A DNA stretch of 51,108 bases from Betaproteobacteria bacterium (GTDB taxonomy: Bacteria > Pseudomonadota > Gammaproteobacteria > Burkholderiales > SHXO01): contig JANXRW010000014.1 in NCBI GenBank assembly GCA_025356655.1, positions 1 through 51,108 on the forward strand, read 5' to 3'. Position 1 is the stretch's first letter, and each line of letters opens with the position of its first letter. A program made the position numbers and the translations under genes. Under the pieces are notes generated by a model. That model was not told the origin of the DNA, searched no databases, and worked only from the letters and a program-made list of their open reading frames with translations. Shown piece by piece: positions 34,793-43,335 of this stretch.

Positions 34793-35398
34793 TCACGGGA
34801 CGATGTTCCGGATGACGCCTACGCCAATGCCTTCGATGGCAAGAGGTTCGTGGTCGAGATTCACCAGGATGGGTTCGAAATCAGAGTTCGCCGGCAGCAA
34901 TTGCACCTGATTGCCCTGCCGTCGGAAGCGCTTTACCGTGACCTCGTCTTGCAGGCGCGCAACGACGATCTGCCCGTTGTGGGCCTCCTCGCTGCGGTGG
35001 ACGGCAAGCAGATCGCCATCGAGAATGCCGACATCGCGCATGCTCATGCCCTGAACTCGGAGCAGATAGTCCGCTTGGGGTTTGAACAGCCCTGGATCTA
35101 TTTGGTAGCGGCTCTCGATATGGGCCTGGGCCAGAATGGGATTGCCGGCAGCAACCCGTCCGACCAGAGGAATGCCGAAACCGGAGCGCTCGCGCAGGCG
35201 CAGACCGCGCGAGGAGCCCGGCAGCATGTCGATGAAACCCTTGCGTGCCAGCGCCCGCAGGTGCTCCTCGGCAGCATTGGGGGAGCGAAAGCCCAGTGCC
35301 TGGGCAATCTCCGCCCGCGTGGGCGGGAATCCGCTGTCGTGCAAAAACTCAGTGATCATTTGCAGGACCCGCGCTTGGCCTTTGGGCAACTCTTCCAT
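34793..35398 (-). CDS. lexA: LexA repressor
   Basis: A 201-residue SOS repressor. The N-terminal winged helix carries [20 protein letters not shown] and [16 protein letters not shown]. The self-cleavage site is Ala84-Gly85 in VAAGNPILA, the catalytic serine is Ser119 in QGMSM, and the lysine is Lys156 in EVTVKRF. All three have the same numbering as in E. coli LexA. GGAGGA lies seven bases before the ATG. It controls itself and the imuA-imuB genes behind it through the operator at 35413-35430, and presumably dnaE2 through the identical site at 29421-29438. Confidence 0.96.
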   Translation of the reverse strand: MEELPKGQARVLQMITEFLHDSGFPPTRAEIAQALGFRSPNAAEEHLRALARKGFIDMLPGSSRGLRLRERSGFGIPLVGRVAAGNPILAQAHIESRYQIDPGLFKPQADYLLRVQGMSMRDVGILDGDLLAVHRSEEAHNGQIVVARLQDEVTVKRFRRQGNQVQLLPANSDFEPILVNLDHEPLAIEGIGVGVIRNIVP

Positions 35399-35412
35399 GG
35401 CATTCCTCCATA

Positions 35413-35446
35413 ACTGTAATTATATACAGTATTCGGAGGGTGTAAA
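35413..35446 (-). promoter_or_regulatory. LexA-regulated promoter of lexA-imuA-imuB
   Basis: The operator ACTGTAATTATATACAGT occupies 35413-35430. On the minus strand TTTACA (35446-35441) and TATAAT (35424-35419), 16 bp apart, form a good sigma-70 promoter whose -10 lies within the operator. The leader is short, with GGAGGA before the lexA ATG. The box is identical to that of dnaE2. Confidence 0.9.
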
Positions 35447-35495
35447 GCCCACGCCACGCCACGCCACGCCTGCGCTCTCGTTCGAGGGGGGCTAC

Positions 35496-35655
35496 GTCGG
35501 AACCGCTGAAATTTCCGTCACCCCAGTTCCAGCCCTGCGAGGCACCCCTGGTGCTGGACTACGTGAATGAGGCATTCGGCCGCATGGCCGACCGCATCCA
35601 ACAACTCGCCAGTTGAGCGTCAGACCGGCTTGACGGAAATTTCGGTGGTTCCGAC
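35496..35655. repeat. Inverted-repeat mini-element of about 160 bp
   Basis: Two 25-bp arms, 35496-35520 and 35631-35655, are inverted copies with 23 matches; both contain GAAATTTCCGTCA or its complement. Between them a plus-strand frame reads LVLDYVNEAFGRMADRIQ and stops TGA at about 35616, perhaps the tail of a lost gene. The structure resembles a non-autonomous (MITE-like) element or the two ends of an insertion sequence after internal deletion. No transposase is present. The rest of 35431-35750 holds only a short CCACG repeat (about 35450-35470). Confidence 0.6.
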
Positions 35656-35750
35656 TTGGAACCCCTACGACGTAATCCGAAGGGCCGTCGGTGCCTAGGC
35701 TGGGTTGCCTGCGCCCAGGAAGCTGCGGATGCGCCTGAGCAGGCGCTGGC

Positions 35751-37160
35751 TCACCGAGTCCAGGGCTTCCGGCCTATTTCCACCCCGGCCTCCAAACGGC
35801 TGCGCGTGGCCGCCTCGCGCTCGCCGAGGATTCGGCTCATGGAGTCACTGATTTCCGGGCGCTGCTGCATCAAGGCGGCGATGGCCTCTTTACTGATTTC
35901 CGTCACCATGGAATCCACTAAGGCGACGACCGTGGCGTTACGGGGTTCGCCCAGAAGCAGCGAGCGTTCGCCGAAGAGTTGGCCTGCCTTGAGTCGGCCC
36001 ACCTCGGTGTCTTGCCCCATCTCGCCTACCACCCGAACTGCCAGTAGCCCCTCGCGCAGCATGAACAGCGAATCCCGCGCCTCACCCTGGCGCAGGATCG
36101 CTTCTCCCGCACGGCACAGATTGTGCGCCGAGTGCGCGCTCAGATAGTGCAGTTCGTCCCGAGTCAGTGCGACGAAGAGCCGCGCCCGGGCGAGCAGAGT
36201 GTCAACACCGTCCTCGTCCGCTTCCAGGGTGGATGTCTCCGGGTGCACGCGAATGTCCAGCGCCGGGCCCGGCATGGATACCCCGGCGTAGTAGAGGCTG
36301 CGCAGGATCGCCTGGTGGACGTGGAAGCGCCTGTCGGAGAGTCGACCCACGTCAACTGCACCAATAGAGCAGGCTCCACAGGACACCCCGATCGGTGTAA
36401 TCCAGGATCGTCACGGCGGGCGTGCGCGCGATGGGAGGATCCTCCTCCACTTGGCCGGCCGCGCCGAGCAAGATGCGCTGGGCCTGGTGGGTGGTCACGC
36501 TGTAGGGCAGGGTGAGGCGGATTTCATCGCGGAAGAAGGGCTGCGGGCGGGTATATCCCTTGATGAGATTGTTGATGAGTTGGCCGTTGGGCACCACGTA
36601 GGTGATCCCGTCGGCGGTGACCACCGTCACGGCTCGCCAGGTCATCGCCGCCACCCGACCGAGCGCCGCCGAGGCCTCGGCCTGTATCCAGTCGCCCACG
36701 CGAAAGGGGCGCTGCAGCCCCAGCACGATGCCGGCGAAGGCGTCCATGATCGGGCGCTGCAAAGCAAAGCCCAAGACCCCCACCAACACCGAGGAGGTGG
36801 TCGTGGCGAGGGTGGTGAGCGGCGAACCGAAGACCCCGACGATGATCCCGGAGAGCGCGCCGAGCCAGACCCCGAGGGCGGCGAGTTCCTTCAGCAGGTA
36901 AGGGGCCTCAACGCCCTAGCGGGCCAGGAGGCCTTGCCACAGGAACACGTCGATACAGCGGATGACGGTGAAGGCGAGGGCGAGCCAGGTGAGCGTAGCG
37001 GCGGCCTGCGGCACCGCTGCGCTGAGTTGAGGACCTGGCGCCAACAAGGCTGCGTGTCGATAGCCCAGCACGAGCAGCCCCAGGGTCCCTGCCAGAAGTA
37101 GCCGGGGGAGCGCCAGTGGGCGCAGGTGGAACGGCGGGCGGTGGGGGGCGGACGGGCCAT
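35751..37160 (-). pseudogene. Broken MscS channel with cyclic-nucleotide-binding domain
   Basis: The reading frame can be traced from membrane helices (LLLAGTLGLLVLGY, WLALAFTVIRCIDVFLWQGL) through the MscS pore and beta domain (VLVGVLGFALQRPIMDAFAG, then RPFRVGDWIQAE and YVVPNGQLINN) to a C-terminal cNMP-binding domain (ILRQGEARDSLFMLREG, LKAGQLFGERSLLLGEPRNA). It is interrupted by TAG at 36916-36918 and by one extra base at 36354-36355, after which the protein continues in another frame (DVGRLSDRRFHVHQ). Near the start, a six-base G run (37143-37148) appears one base short if the ATG at 37160 is used; the true start is uncertain. Without these lesions it would be a cyclic-nucleotide-gated mechanosensitive channel. 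Confidence 0.8.
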
Positions 37161-37609
37161 GAGAGTGCGGGGTTCGGTGACTACGAGCATAGCCCCTGCG
37201 GCCGCAAGGGCGGCGGGGCAAGATTTTGCTCCGGATATTGCCCCAATTGTCGCACCCTGGACAGCAGGTGTTTGCTGGCCGGGCAGGCGGGGCTGAGCAG
37301 GGGGGCACCACCGGGCATCCTGCCGCAGGACGCTGCCACGTAGATGCATCCGCCGCGTCCCCGCGCGGCGTTGCGCAATTTTCCGCTTGCCCCCTCCGCC
37401 AAGCGCCGGGGTTGTCCATTACGGTGCGGCAAAGTAGGCGAGCACCGAAGTCGTGCACGCCCCTGGGGTGATTGCACCGAATCGGGGCGCCGGTCCCTCG
37501 CGCCGCCGCCAAGTCGGCTGGATAGAGGTATTCGATATAAGTATAATTTGTCAGCAAGTATCTGATAAAGCTATGGTAGTTTTACCTGCCAGGCCTTCCA
37601 TAAAGGGCG
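37161..37609. promoter_or_regulatory. Region upstream of the urea operon, candidate NtrC sites
   Basis: No gene is seen. Two imperfect copies of the NtrC-type palindrome TGCACC-N5-GGTGCA lie at 37454-37470 (TGCACG-N5-GGGGTG) and 37473-37489 (TGCACC-N5-GGGGCG), about 120-150 bp upstream of the sigma-54 promoter, a normal enhancer distance. The match is only partial, so NtrC binding is a suggestion. An AT-rich patch follows at 37533-37575. Confidence 0.4.
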
Positions 37610-37625
37610 CGGCACGCTTGTTGCA
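37610..37625 (+). promoter_or_regulatory. Sigma-54 promoter of urtABCDE-ureDABCEFG
   Basis: CGGCACGCTTGTTGCA matches the -24/-12 consensus TGGCACG-N4-TTGCA with only the first T replaced. The GG (37611-37612) and GC (37623-37624) have the required 12-bp offset. The start of transcription would be near 37636, giving a leader of about 110 nt before urtA. This implies nitrogen-limitation control by an enhancer-binding protein such as NtrC. Confidence 0.78.
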
Positions 37626-37653
37626 GACCAAGCAAGTTGGAGGGAGCGAAAAG

Positions 37654-37690
37654 CCCCCCCCCCAAAAGGCGGTGTGCCTTGGCTGGGGGG
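37654..37690 (+). other. Stable leader hairpin upstream of urtA
   Basis: In the predicted urtA leader, a run of ten C (37654-37663) can pair with six G (37685-37690), enclosing an inner hairpin AAGGC/GCCTT (37666-37670 with 37676-37680, loop GGTGT). There is no U-run after it, so it is not a standard terminator. It may stabilise the message or affect translation. The sequence does not resemble a riboswitch I know. Confidence 0.45.
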
Positions 37691-37746
37691 TGACCCGTTC
37701 CGCTTGCGTTGCCGTCAACAACACTGTCCACCAGGGGGCTTGAGCA

Positions 37747-38994
37747 ATGAGAAGACGTCTGTTTATTAAAACCGCTGCAGCTGCCGTTCTAAGCGCCGGC
37801 GCGCTGATGTCCAGCGCCTACGCCGCCAACACCATCAAGGTCGGTATCCTTCACTCGCTCTCCGGCACCATGGCCATCAGCGAGACCGCACTGAAGAACA
37901 CCGCGCTGATGACCATCGAGGAAATCAATGCCAAGGGCGGTCTTCTGGGCAAGAAGCTCGAAGCCGTCATCGTCGATCCGGCCTCGAACTGGCCGCTGTT
38001 CGCCGAGAAGGCCCGTCAACTGATCACCCAGGACAAGGTGTCCGTGGTGTTCGGTTGCTGGACTTCGGTGTCGCGCAAGTCCGTGTTGCCCGTGTTCGAA
38101 GAACTCAACAGCCTGCTCTTCTACCCGGTGCAGTATGAGGGTGAGGAACTGTCCCAGAACGTCTTCTACACCGGTGCCGCCCCCAATCAGCAGGCTATCC
38201 CCGCCGTCGAGTATCTGATGAGCGCAGAAGGCGGTGGTGCCAAGCGCTTCGTGCTGGCCGGGACGGACTATGTGTACCCGCGTACCACCAACAAGATCCT
38301 GCGCGCCTTCTTGCACTCAAAGGGTGTGGCCGACAAGGACATCGACGAGGTCTATACCCCCTTCGGTCATGCGGACTACCAGACCATCGTGGCCAACATC
38401 AAGAAGTTCGCTACCGGTGGCAAGACCGCTGTCATCTCGACCATCAATGGTGACTCCAACGTTCCCTTCTACAAGGAGTTGGGCAACTCTGGCCTGAAGG
38501 CGACGGACGTGCCGGTGGTGGCCTTCTCCGTGGGTGAGGAAGAACTGCGCGGCGTCGACACCAAGCCGCTGGAAGGTCACCTTGCCGCCTGGAACTACTT
38601 CATGTCGGTGAAGAACCCGGTCAACGCCGCATTCATCAAGGCCTACAAGGCTTGGGCGACGAAGAACAATGTACCGAACCTGGACACGGTGGTCACCAAC
38701 GACCCGATGGAAGCAACCTATGTCGGCATGCACATGTGGGCGCAGGCCGTGAAGAAGGCGGGCAGTACGGATGTCGACAAGGTGCGCAAGGCCATGGCCG
38801 GTCAAACCTTCAAGGCGCCCTCGGGCTTCACCCTCAAGATGGACGAGACCAACCATCACCTGCACAAGCCGGTTATGATCGGCGAAGTGACGGGTACGGG
38901 CCAGTTCAACGTCGTGTGGAAGACGGACAAGCCCATCCGCGCCCAGCCGTGGAGCCCCTTCATCGCCGGCAACGAGAAGAAGCAAGGTCTCTGA
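37747..38994 (+). CDS. urtA: Urea ABC transporter substrate-binding protein
   Basis: A 415-residue periplasmic binding protein that captures urea (or short amides) for the UrtBCDE transporter. The N-terminus MRRRLFIKTAAAAVLSAG carries a twin-arginine-like motif (RRLFIK) and ends at ...SSAYA, so Tat or Sec export. The mature part begins NTIKVGILHSLSGTMAISET, typical of UrtA, and contains VFGCWTSVSRKSVLPVFEE and LFYPVQYEGEE. It is the first gene of the urea block, behind a sigma-54 promoter, and is followed by an intercistronic hairpin. Confidence 0.95.
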   Translation: MRRRLFIKTAAAAVLSAGALMSSAYAANTIKVGILHSLSGTMAISETALKNTALMTIEEINAKGGLLGKKLEAVIVDPASNWPLFAEKARQLITQDKVSVVFGCWTSVSRKSVLPVFEELNSLLFYPVQYEGEELSQNVFYTGAAPNQQAIPAVEYLMSAEGGGAKRFVLAGTDYVYPRTTNKILRAFLHSKGVADKDIDEVYTPFGHADYQTIVANIKKFATGGKTAVISTINGDSNVPFYKELGNSGLKATDVPVVAFSVGEEELRGVDTKPLEGHLAAWNYFMSVKNPVNAAFIKAYKAWATKNNVPNLDTVVTNDPMEATYVGMHMWAQAVKKAGSTDVDKVRKAMAGQTFKAPSGFTLKMDETNHHLHKPVMIGEVTGTGQFNVVWKTDKPIRAQPWSPFIAGNEKKQGL

Positions 38995-39009
38995 TCCCCG
39001 GTTTATCCG

Positions 39010-39043
39010 GGCCGGAGGGGGTGCCTTGGCGCCGCCTCCGGCC
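39010..39043 (+). other. Intercistronic hairpin between urtA and urtB
   Basis: Arms GGCCGGAGG (39010-39018) and CCTCCGGCC (39035-39043) form a nine-base-pair stem, with a possible inner GGCGCC. No U-run follows. Such hairpins after a binding-protein gene commonly protect the upstream message or attenuate downstream transcription, giving more binding protein than permease. Confidence 0.6.
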
Positions 39044-39084
39044 GACCACAAACTCCGATCGAAAATTGAACGCCTAACTGACAG

Positions 39085-40713
39085 GTGCTGACCGTGTCAC
39101 GCCTTTTTAAATGCGCTGTCCCCCTGTTCTGGGTTCTGTTGGGGGCAGTGCCCTGGCAATCGTCCCAGGCCGCATTGGATAGCGAGTTGGTCAAGATGCT
39201 AGCCTCCGGTGAGGCTGCGGCCAAGATCCAGGCCATCGAGGCCATCACCCGGGCAGCCGACCCGGCGGCGCTCGTGCTACTGAGCGCGCTGAAAGAACGT
39301 CACCTATTCGTGACCCCGGCGGGACAGGCACTCATCATCTCCGGTGAGCAGGCACGCGATGCGGCAACCGGCGTACCGGTGAGCCCGACGCCCGAGGCGG
39401 TGGAACCCGTCACCATCAACAACCGCATCCGCGGCCAGCTCGACGCGGCGCTGTCAGCCTTCCAACTCTTCTCCGAGGACCGCGCGGTCCGTCTGGCGGC
39501 GGCGAAGTCCCTGGAGGCCTCCGGGCGCGACGCGGTGTTGCCTATCCTTACCACGGCCGTGGGGCGGGAGGCCGATCCCGAAGTCAAGGACATCATGCAG
39601 CAGGTGAAGGCCGGCATCGACCTGCATTCCACGGACAAGGCGGCGCGCCTGGCTGCGGTGAAGGTTCTCGCCAGCAGTTCGCAGGCGCACAGTAAGACGC
39701 TCTTGCTTGTCGTGCTGGAAAAGAACGGCGCCAGCGAGCCCACCGAACCCGATGCCACTGTGCGCGAGGAGGCCGCATTCGCGGTGAAGCTGATTGAGCG
39801 CAAACTCCTCTTCAACGAATACGTGGGGCGGATATTTAGCGGGTTGAGCCTCGGCAGCATCCTCCTACTCGCGGCGCTCGGCTTGGCCATCACCTATGGG
39901 CTGCTTGGCGTGATCAACATGGCTCACGGCGAGATGCTGATGATCGGTGCCTACGCCACCTATGTAACCCAGCAGGTGCTGCGTCATCACCTGCCCGGGC
40001 TGGTGGACTGGTACCCAGTCTTTGCCGTGCCTGTGGCCTTTCTCGTCGCCGCCCTAGTTGGGATGGCCTTGGAGCGCACGGTGATCCGGTGGCTCTACGG
40101 CCGCCCCCTGGAGACCTTGCTGGCGACCTGGGGCATCAGCCTCTTCCTCATCCAGCTCGTGCGGCAGATCTTCGGCGCGCAGAACGTCGAGGTGAGTAAC
40201 CCCACCTGGATGTCCGGAGGGATACAACTCACCAACTTGGTGCTGCCCTATAACCGGATCGTGATCATCCTGTTCGCAGTGGCCGTCCTCGTGGCCATGT
40301 GGCTGGTACTGTCGCGAACCCGGCTCGGGCTCTTCGTTCGGGCGGTGACGCAAAACCGGGGGATGGCAGCCTGCATGGGCGTGCCGACCGGCCGGGTGGA
40401 CCTGCTGGCCTTTGGTCTTGGCTCCGGTATCGCCGGGCTGGCGGGTTGCGCGCTGTCCCAGGTGGGCAACGTGGGCCCCGACCTGGGACAGTCCTACATC
40501 ATCGATTCCTTCATGGTGGTCGTGCTCGGTGGCGTGGGCCAGTTAGCGGGAACCGTCTGGGCCGCCCTTGGCCTCGGGGTCGCCGGCAAGTTCCTCGAAG
40601 CCTACATCGGTGCGGTGCCCACCAAGATCCTGATCCTGGTGATGATCATCGCGTTCATCCAAAAGCGCCCGCAGGGTCTGTTCGCCCTGAAGGGCCGGTC
40701 CGTCGAAGCCTGA
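39085..40713 (+). CDS. urtB: Urea ABC transporter permease UrtB
   Basis: Up to 542 residues. A signal-like segment (LFKCAVPLFWVLLGAVP) is followed by a soluble HEAT-like helical region (about residues 25-250) as known in proteobacterial UrtB, then the LivH-type permease with eight or so membrane helices, starting SGLSLGSILLLAALGLAITY and GVINMAHGEMLMIGAYATY. The start is GTG at 39085 or, more likely from AGG spacing, GTG at 39094. It is followed 7 bp later by urtC. It forms the inner-membrane channel with UrtC. Confidence 0.94.
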   Translation: MLTVSRLFKCAVPLFWVLLGAVPWQSSQAALDSELVKMLASGEAAAKIQAIEAITRAADPAALVLLSALKERHLFVTPAGQALIISGEQARDAATGVPVSPTPEAVEPVTINNRIRGQLDAALSAFQLFSEDRAVRLAAAKSLEASGRDAVLPILTTAVGREADPEVKDIMQQVKAGIDLHSTDKAARLAAVKVLASSSQAHSKTLLLVVLEKNGASEPTEPDATVREEAAFAVKLIERKLLFNEYVGRIFSGLSLGSILLLAALGLAITYGLLGVINMAHGEMLMIGAYATYVTQQVLRHHLPGLVDWYPVFAVPVAFLVAALVGMALERTVIRWLYGRPLETLLATWGISLFLIQLVRQIFGAQNVEVSNPTWMSGGIQLTNLVLPYNRIVIILFAVAVLVAMWLVLSRTRLGLFVRAVTQNRGMAACMGVPTGRVDLLAFGLGSGIAGLAGCALSQVGNVGPDLGQSYIIDSFMVVVLGGVGQLAGTVWAALGLGVAGKFLEAYIGAVPTKILILVMIIAFIQKRPQGLFALKGRSVEA

Positions 40714-40720
40714 GGTCGCC

Positions 40721-41818
40721 ATGCTCGAGCTCTCCCGGCAGGAACCCTTGTTCACCCGTGCGGGCTGGTCCGCACTGGTGGCGGCCGCCCTGGTCCTCGG
40801 CGTCCTGGTTCCCCTGCTGTACCTCGTTATCCCCGAGGGCAGTCCATTGCACTTGTCCACCTATTTCGTCACTCTAACGGGCAAGATCATGTGCTACGCC
40901 ATCGTGGCGGTGGCCATGAACCTGATCTGGGGCTATACCGGCATTCTCAGTCTGGGCCACGGCCTGTTCTTCTCCCTCGGGGGGTATGCCCTGGGGATGT
41001 ACCTCATGCGCTCGATCGGGCATGAGGGCCAATACCAAAGCGACCTCCCCGACTTCATGGTGTTCCTGGACTGGAAGGTCTATCCCTGGTACTGGTCCTT
41101 GACAGACCAATTCTGGTATGCGGCCCTGTTGGTGGTGTTGGTGCCTGGGATCCTGGCTCTGATCTTCGGATTCTTCGCCTTCCGCTCGCGCATCAAGGGG
41201 GTGTACTTCTCCATCATCACCCAGGCCCTCACCTACGCCGGCATGCTGCTGTTTTTCCGCAACGAGACCGGTTTCGGGGGCAACAACGGCTTCACCGACT
41301 TCAAGCGCCTGCTGGGCTATCGCGTTGCCGACCCGGGTACGCGCGCGACGCTCTTCGTCGTCACGGGCCTGGCCCTGATTGCAGCGCTGATCCTTACGCG
41401 CAGCCTGCTGCGCTCAAAGTTGGGGCGGGTGTTGCGCGCGATCCGGGATTCGGAGAGTCGGCTCATGTTCTCCGGCTATAATCCCCTGGGCTACAAGCTC
41501 TTCGTGTGGACGCTGTCGGCGGTGCTCTGTGGTCTTGCGGGCGCGCTCTACGTGCCGCAGGTGGGAATTATCAACCCCAGCGAAATGTCGCCGGCCAACT
41601 CCATCGAGATCGCCGTGTGGGTCGCGGTGGGGGGGCGGGGGACGCTTTTGGGGCCCGTCTTCGGCGCGCTTCTGGTCAACGGGGCAAAGAGCTGGTTTAC
41701 CATGGCCTTTCCGGAGTACTGGCTCTTCTTCCTGGGCTTGCTGTTCATTTTGGTGACCCTTCTTCTGCCCAGAGGCGTCGTGGGTGTCGCCGGCAAATGG
41801 CTGCGGAGGCCGCAATGA
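40721..41818 (+). CDS. urtC: Urea ABC transporter permease UrtC
   Basis: A 365-residue LivM-type inner-membrane permease with about ten helices. Characteristic segments are AVAMNLIWGYTGILSLGHGL, FFSLGGYALGMYLMR, LFFRNETGFGGNNGFTDFK and IAVWVAVGGRGTLLGPVFGA. It starts seven bases after the urtB stop, and its stop overlaps the urtD start by four bases (ATGA). It pairs with UrtB to form the membrane path for urea. Confidence 0.95.
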   Translation: MLELSRQEPLFTRAGWSALVAAALVLGVLVPLLYLVIPEGSPLHLSTYFVTLTGKIMCYAIVAVAMNLIWGYTGILSLGHGLFFSLGGYALGMYLMRSIGHEGQYQSDLPDFMVFLDWKVYPWYWSLTDQFWYAALLVVLVPGILALIFGFFAFRSRIKGVYFSIITQALTYAGMLLFFRNETGFGGNNGFTDFKRLLGYRVADPGTRATLFVVTGLALIAALILTRSLLRSKLGRVLRAIRDSESRLMFSGYNPLGYKLFVWTLSAVLCGLAGALYVPQVGIINPSEMSPANSIEIAVWVAVGGRGTLLGPVFGALLVNGAKSWFTMAFPEYWLFFLGLLFILVTLLLPRGVVGVAGKWLRRPQ

Positions 41819-42636
41819 GCACGCAGGAGACCCTGGGATTTAGCGGTGGCGCCAGCGCCGCCGGGGGGCACCTGGCGCAGGCGGGGGTCGACCTCAGCCA
41901 CGGTCCGATCCTGTACCTGGAGGACATCAGCGTGAGCTTCGACGGCTTCCTCGCGCTGAACAAACTCAACCTCACCGTCGACGCAGGGGAGTTACGTTGC
42001 ATCATCGGGCCTAACGGCGCAGGCAAGACGACCATGATGGACGTGGTCACCGGAAAGACGCGCCCCACCAGCGGCAGCGCCTTCTTTGGCCAGTCCATCG
42101 ACCTGACGCGCCTGAGCGAGGCGCAGATCGCCGATGGCGGGATCGGGCGCAAGTTCCAGAAACCCACGGTGTTCGAGAACCACACGGTGTTCGAGAACCT
42201 GGAACTCGCCATGAAGATGGACAAGGGCGTGTGGGCGAGCCTGCGGGCGCGCCTCACCGGCGAGCAGGGCGATCGTATCGGGATGATGCTGGAGAAGATT
42301 CAACTCCGCGAGCAGGCGGGCCGGCAGGCTGGAACGCTCTCCCACGGCCAAAAGCAGTGGCTGGAGATCGGCATGCTGCTCATGCAGGAACCGCGATTGC
42401 TACTGCTCGATGAACCTGTGGCTGGGATGACCGACGAGGAAACCGAGCGCACGGCAGAACTCTTCTTGGGGCTCGCCGGGGAGCGTTCGGTGGTCGTGGT
42501 GGAGCACGACATGGAGTTTATCGCCCGCATCGCTGCGGTGGTCACGGTGATGCACGAGGGTAGCGTCTTGGCCGAGGGCCCACTCCACCGGGTCCGAAAC
42601 GATGAGAGGGTGATTGAGGTTTACCTTGGTCGCTAA
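41815..42636 (+). CDS. urtD: Urea ABC transporter ATPase UrtD
   Basis: A 273-residue ABC ATPase of the LivG type. The Walker A is GPNGAGKTTMMD, the signature appears as LSHGQKQWLEIG, and the Walker B is LLLLDEPVAGMTDEET, followed by the H-loop VVVVEHDMEFI. An N-terminal extension of about 35 residues precedes the first strand, LYLEDISVSFDGF. The start overlaps urtC by four bases and the stop is three bases before urtE. Confidence 0.95.
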   Translation: MSTQETLGFSGGASAAGGHLAQAGVDLSHGPILYLEDISVSFDGFLALNKLNLTVDAGELRCIIGPNGAGKTTMMDVVTGKTRPTSGSAFFGQSIDLTRLSEAQIADGGIGRKFQKPTVFENHTVFENLELAMKMDKGVWASLRARLTGEQGDRIGMMLEKIQLREQAGRQAGTLSHGQKQWLEIGMLLMQEPRLLLLDEPVAGMTDEETERTAELFLGLAGERSVVVVEHDMEFIARIAAVVTVMHEGSVLAEGPLHRVRNDERVIEVYLGR

Positions 42637-42639
42637 GCC

Positions 42640-43335
42640 ATGTTAAACATAGAGAACCTGAATCAATTCTACGGCAGCAGCCACACGCTGCGTGACGTGA
42701 GCTTCGAGGTGCCTGCGGGTGCCTGTACGGCGCTGCTCGGCCGCAACGGCGTGGGCAAGACCACGTTGTTGAAGTGCCTGATGGGCGTGCTTCCGATCAA
42801 GAGCGGCGCTGTACGCTTCGGTGGCCAGGACATCACGCGGTTGAGCCCGTTCGCACGCGCGCACCTGGGCATCGGCTACGTGCCGCAGGGCCGCGAGATC
42901 TTTCCGCGCCTCACGGTGGAGGAGAACCTGCGCATCGGGCTCGCCGCCCGGGGCGGTAAGGATGAGGCGGCGGTACGCGAGGCCATCGAGACCTTCCCCG
43001 TACTGGGTCAAATGCTGCGACGCCGGGGCGGGGACCTCTCGGGTGGGCAGCAGCAGCAACTGGCCATCGGTCGGGCACTGGTCCTGCGGCCTAAGGTGCT
43101 GATCCTCGACGAGCCCACGGAGGGCATTCAACCTTCCATCATCAAGGAAATCGAGCGGGTCATCAAAGCCTTATCCGAACGAGGCGACATGGCCATCTTG
43201 CTCGTGGAGCAGTACTTCGATTTCGCACGTGAACTCGCAGATCAGTTCGTGGTGTTGCAACGTGGCGAGGTGGTGAAAACGGGTTCCGGTGACGAGATGG
43301 ATGCCGGGACATTACGCGATTACCTGGTGGTATGA
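42640..43335 (+). CDS. urtE: Urea ABC transporter ATPase UrtE
   Basis: A 231-residue LivF-type ATPase, the second nucleotide-binding subunit. Walker A GRNGVGKTTLLK, signature LSGGQQQQLAIGRAL, Walker B VLILDEPTEGIQPS, and H-loop ILLVEQYFDF are all intact. It starts MLNIENLNQFYGSSHTLRDV. Its stop overlaps the ureD start (ATGA), which ties the transporter and urease genes into one transcript. Confidence 0.95.
   Translation: MLNIENLNQFYGSSHTLRDVSFEVPAGACTALLGRNGVGKTTLLKCLMGVLPIKSGAVRFGGQDITRLSPFARAHLGIGYVPQGREIFPRLTVEENLRIGLAARGGKDEAAVREAIETFPVLGQMLRRRGGDLSGGQQQQLAIGRALVLRPKVLILDEPTEGIQPSIIKEIERVIKALSERGDMAILLVEQYFDFARELADQFVVLQRGEVVKTGSGDEMDAGTLRDYLVV

Noticed and set aside
37636-37746. urtA leader as a guanidine or urea-related riboswitch
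   Set aside because: I could not match the conserved positions of the guanidine riboswitch classes; the structure looks like a simple nested hairpin.
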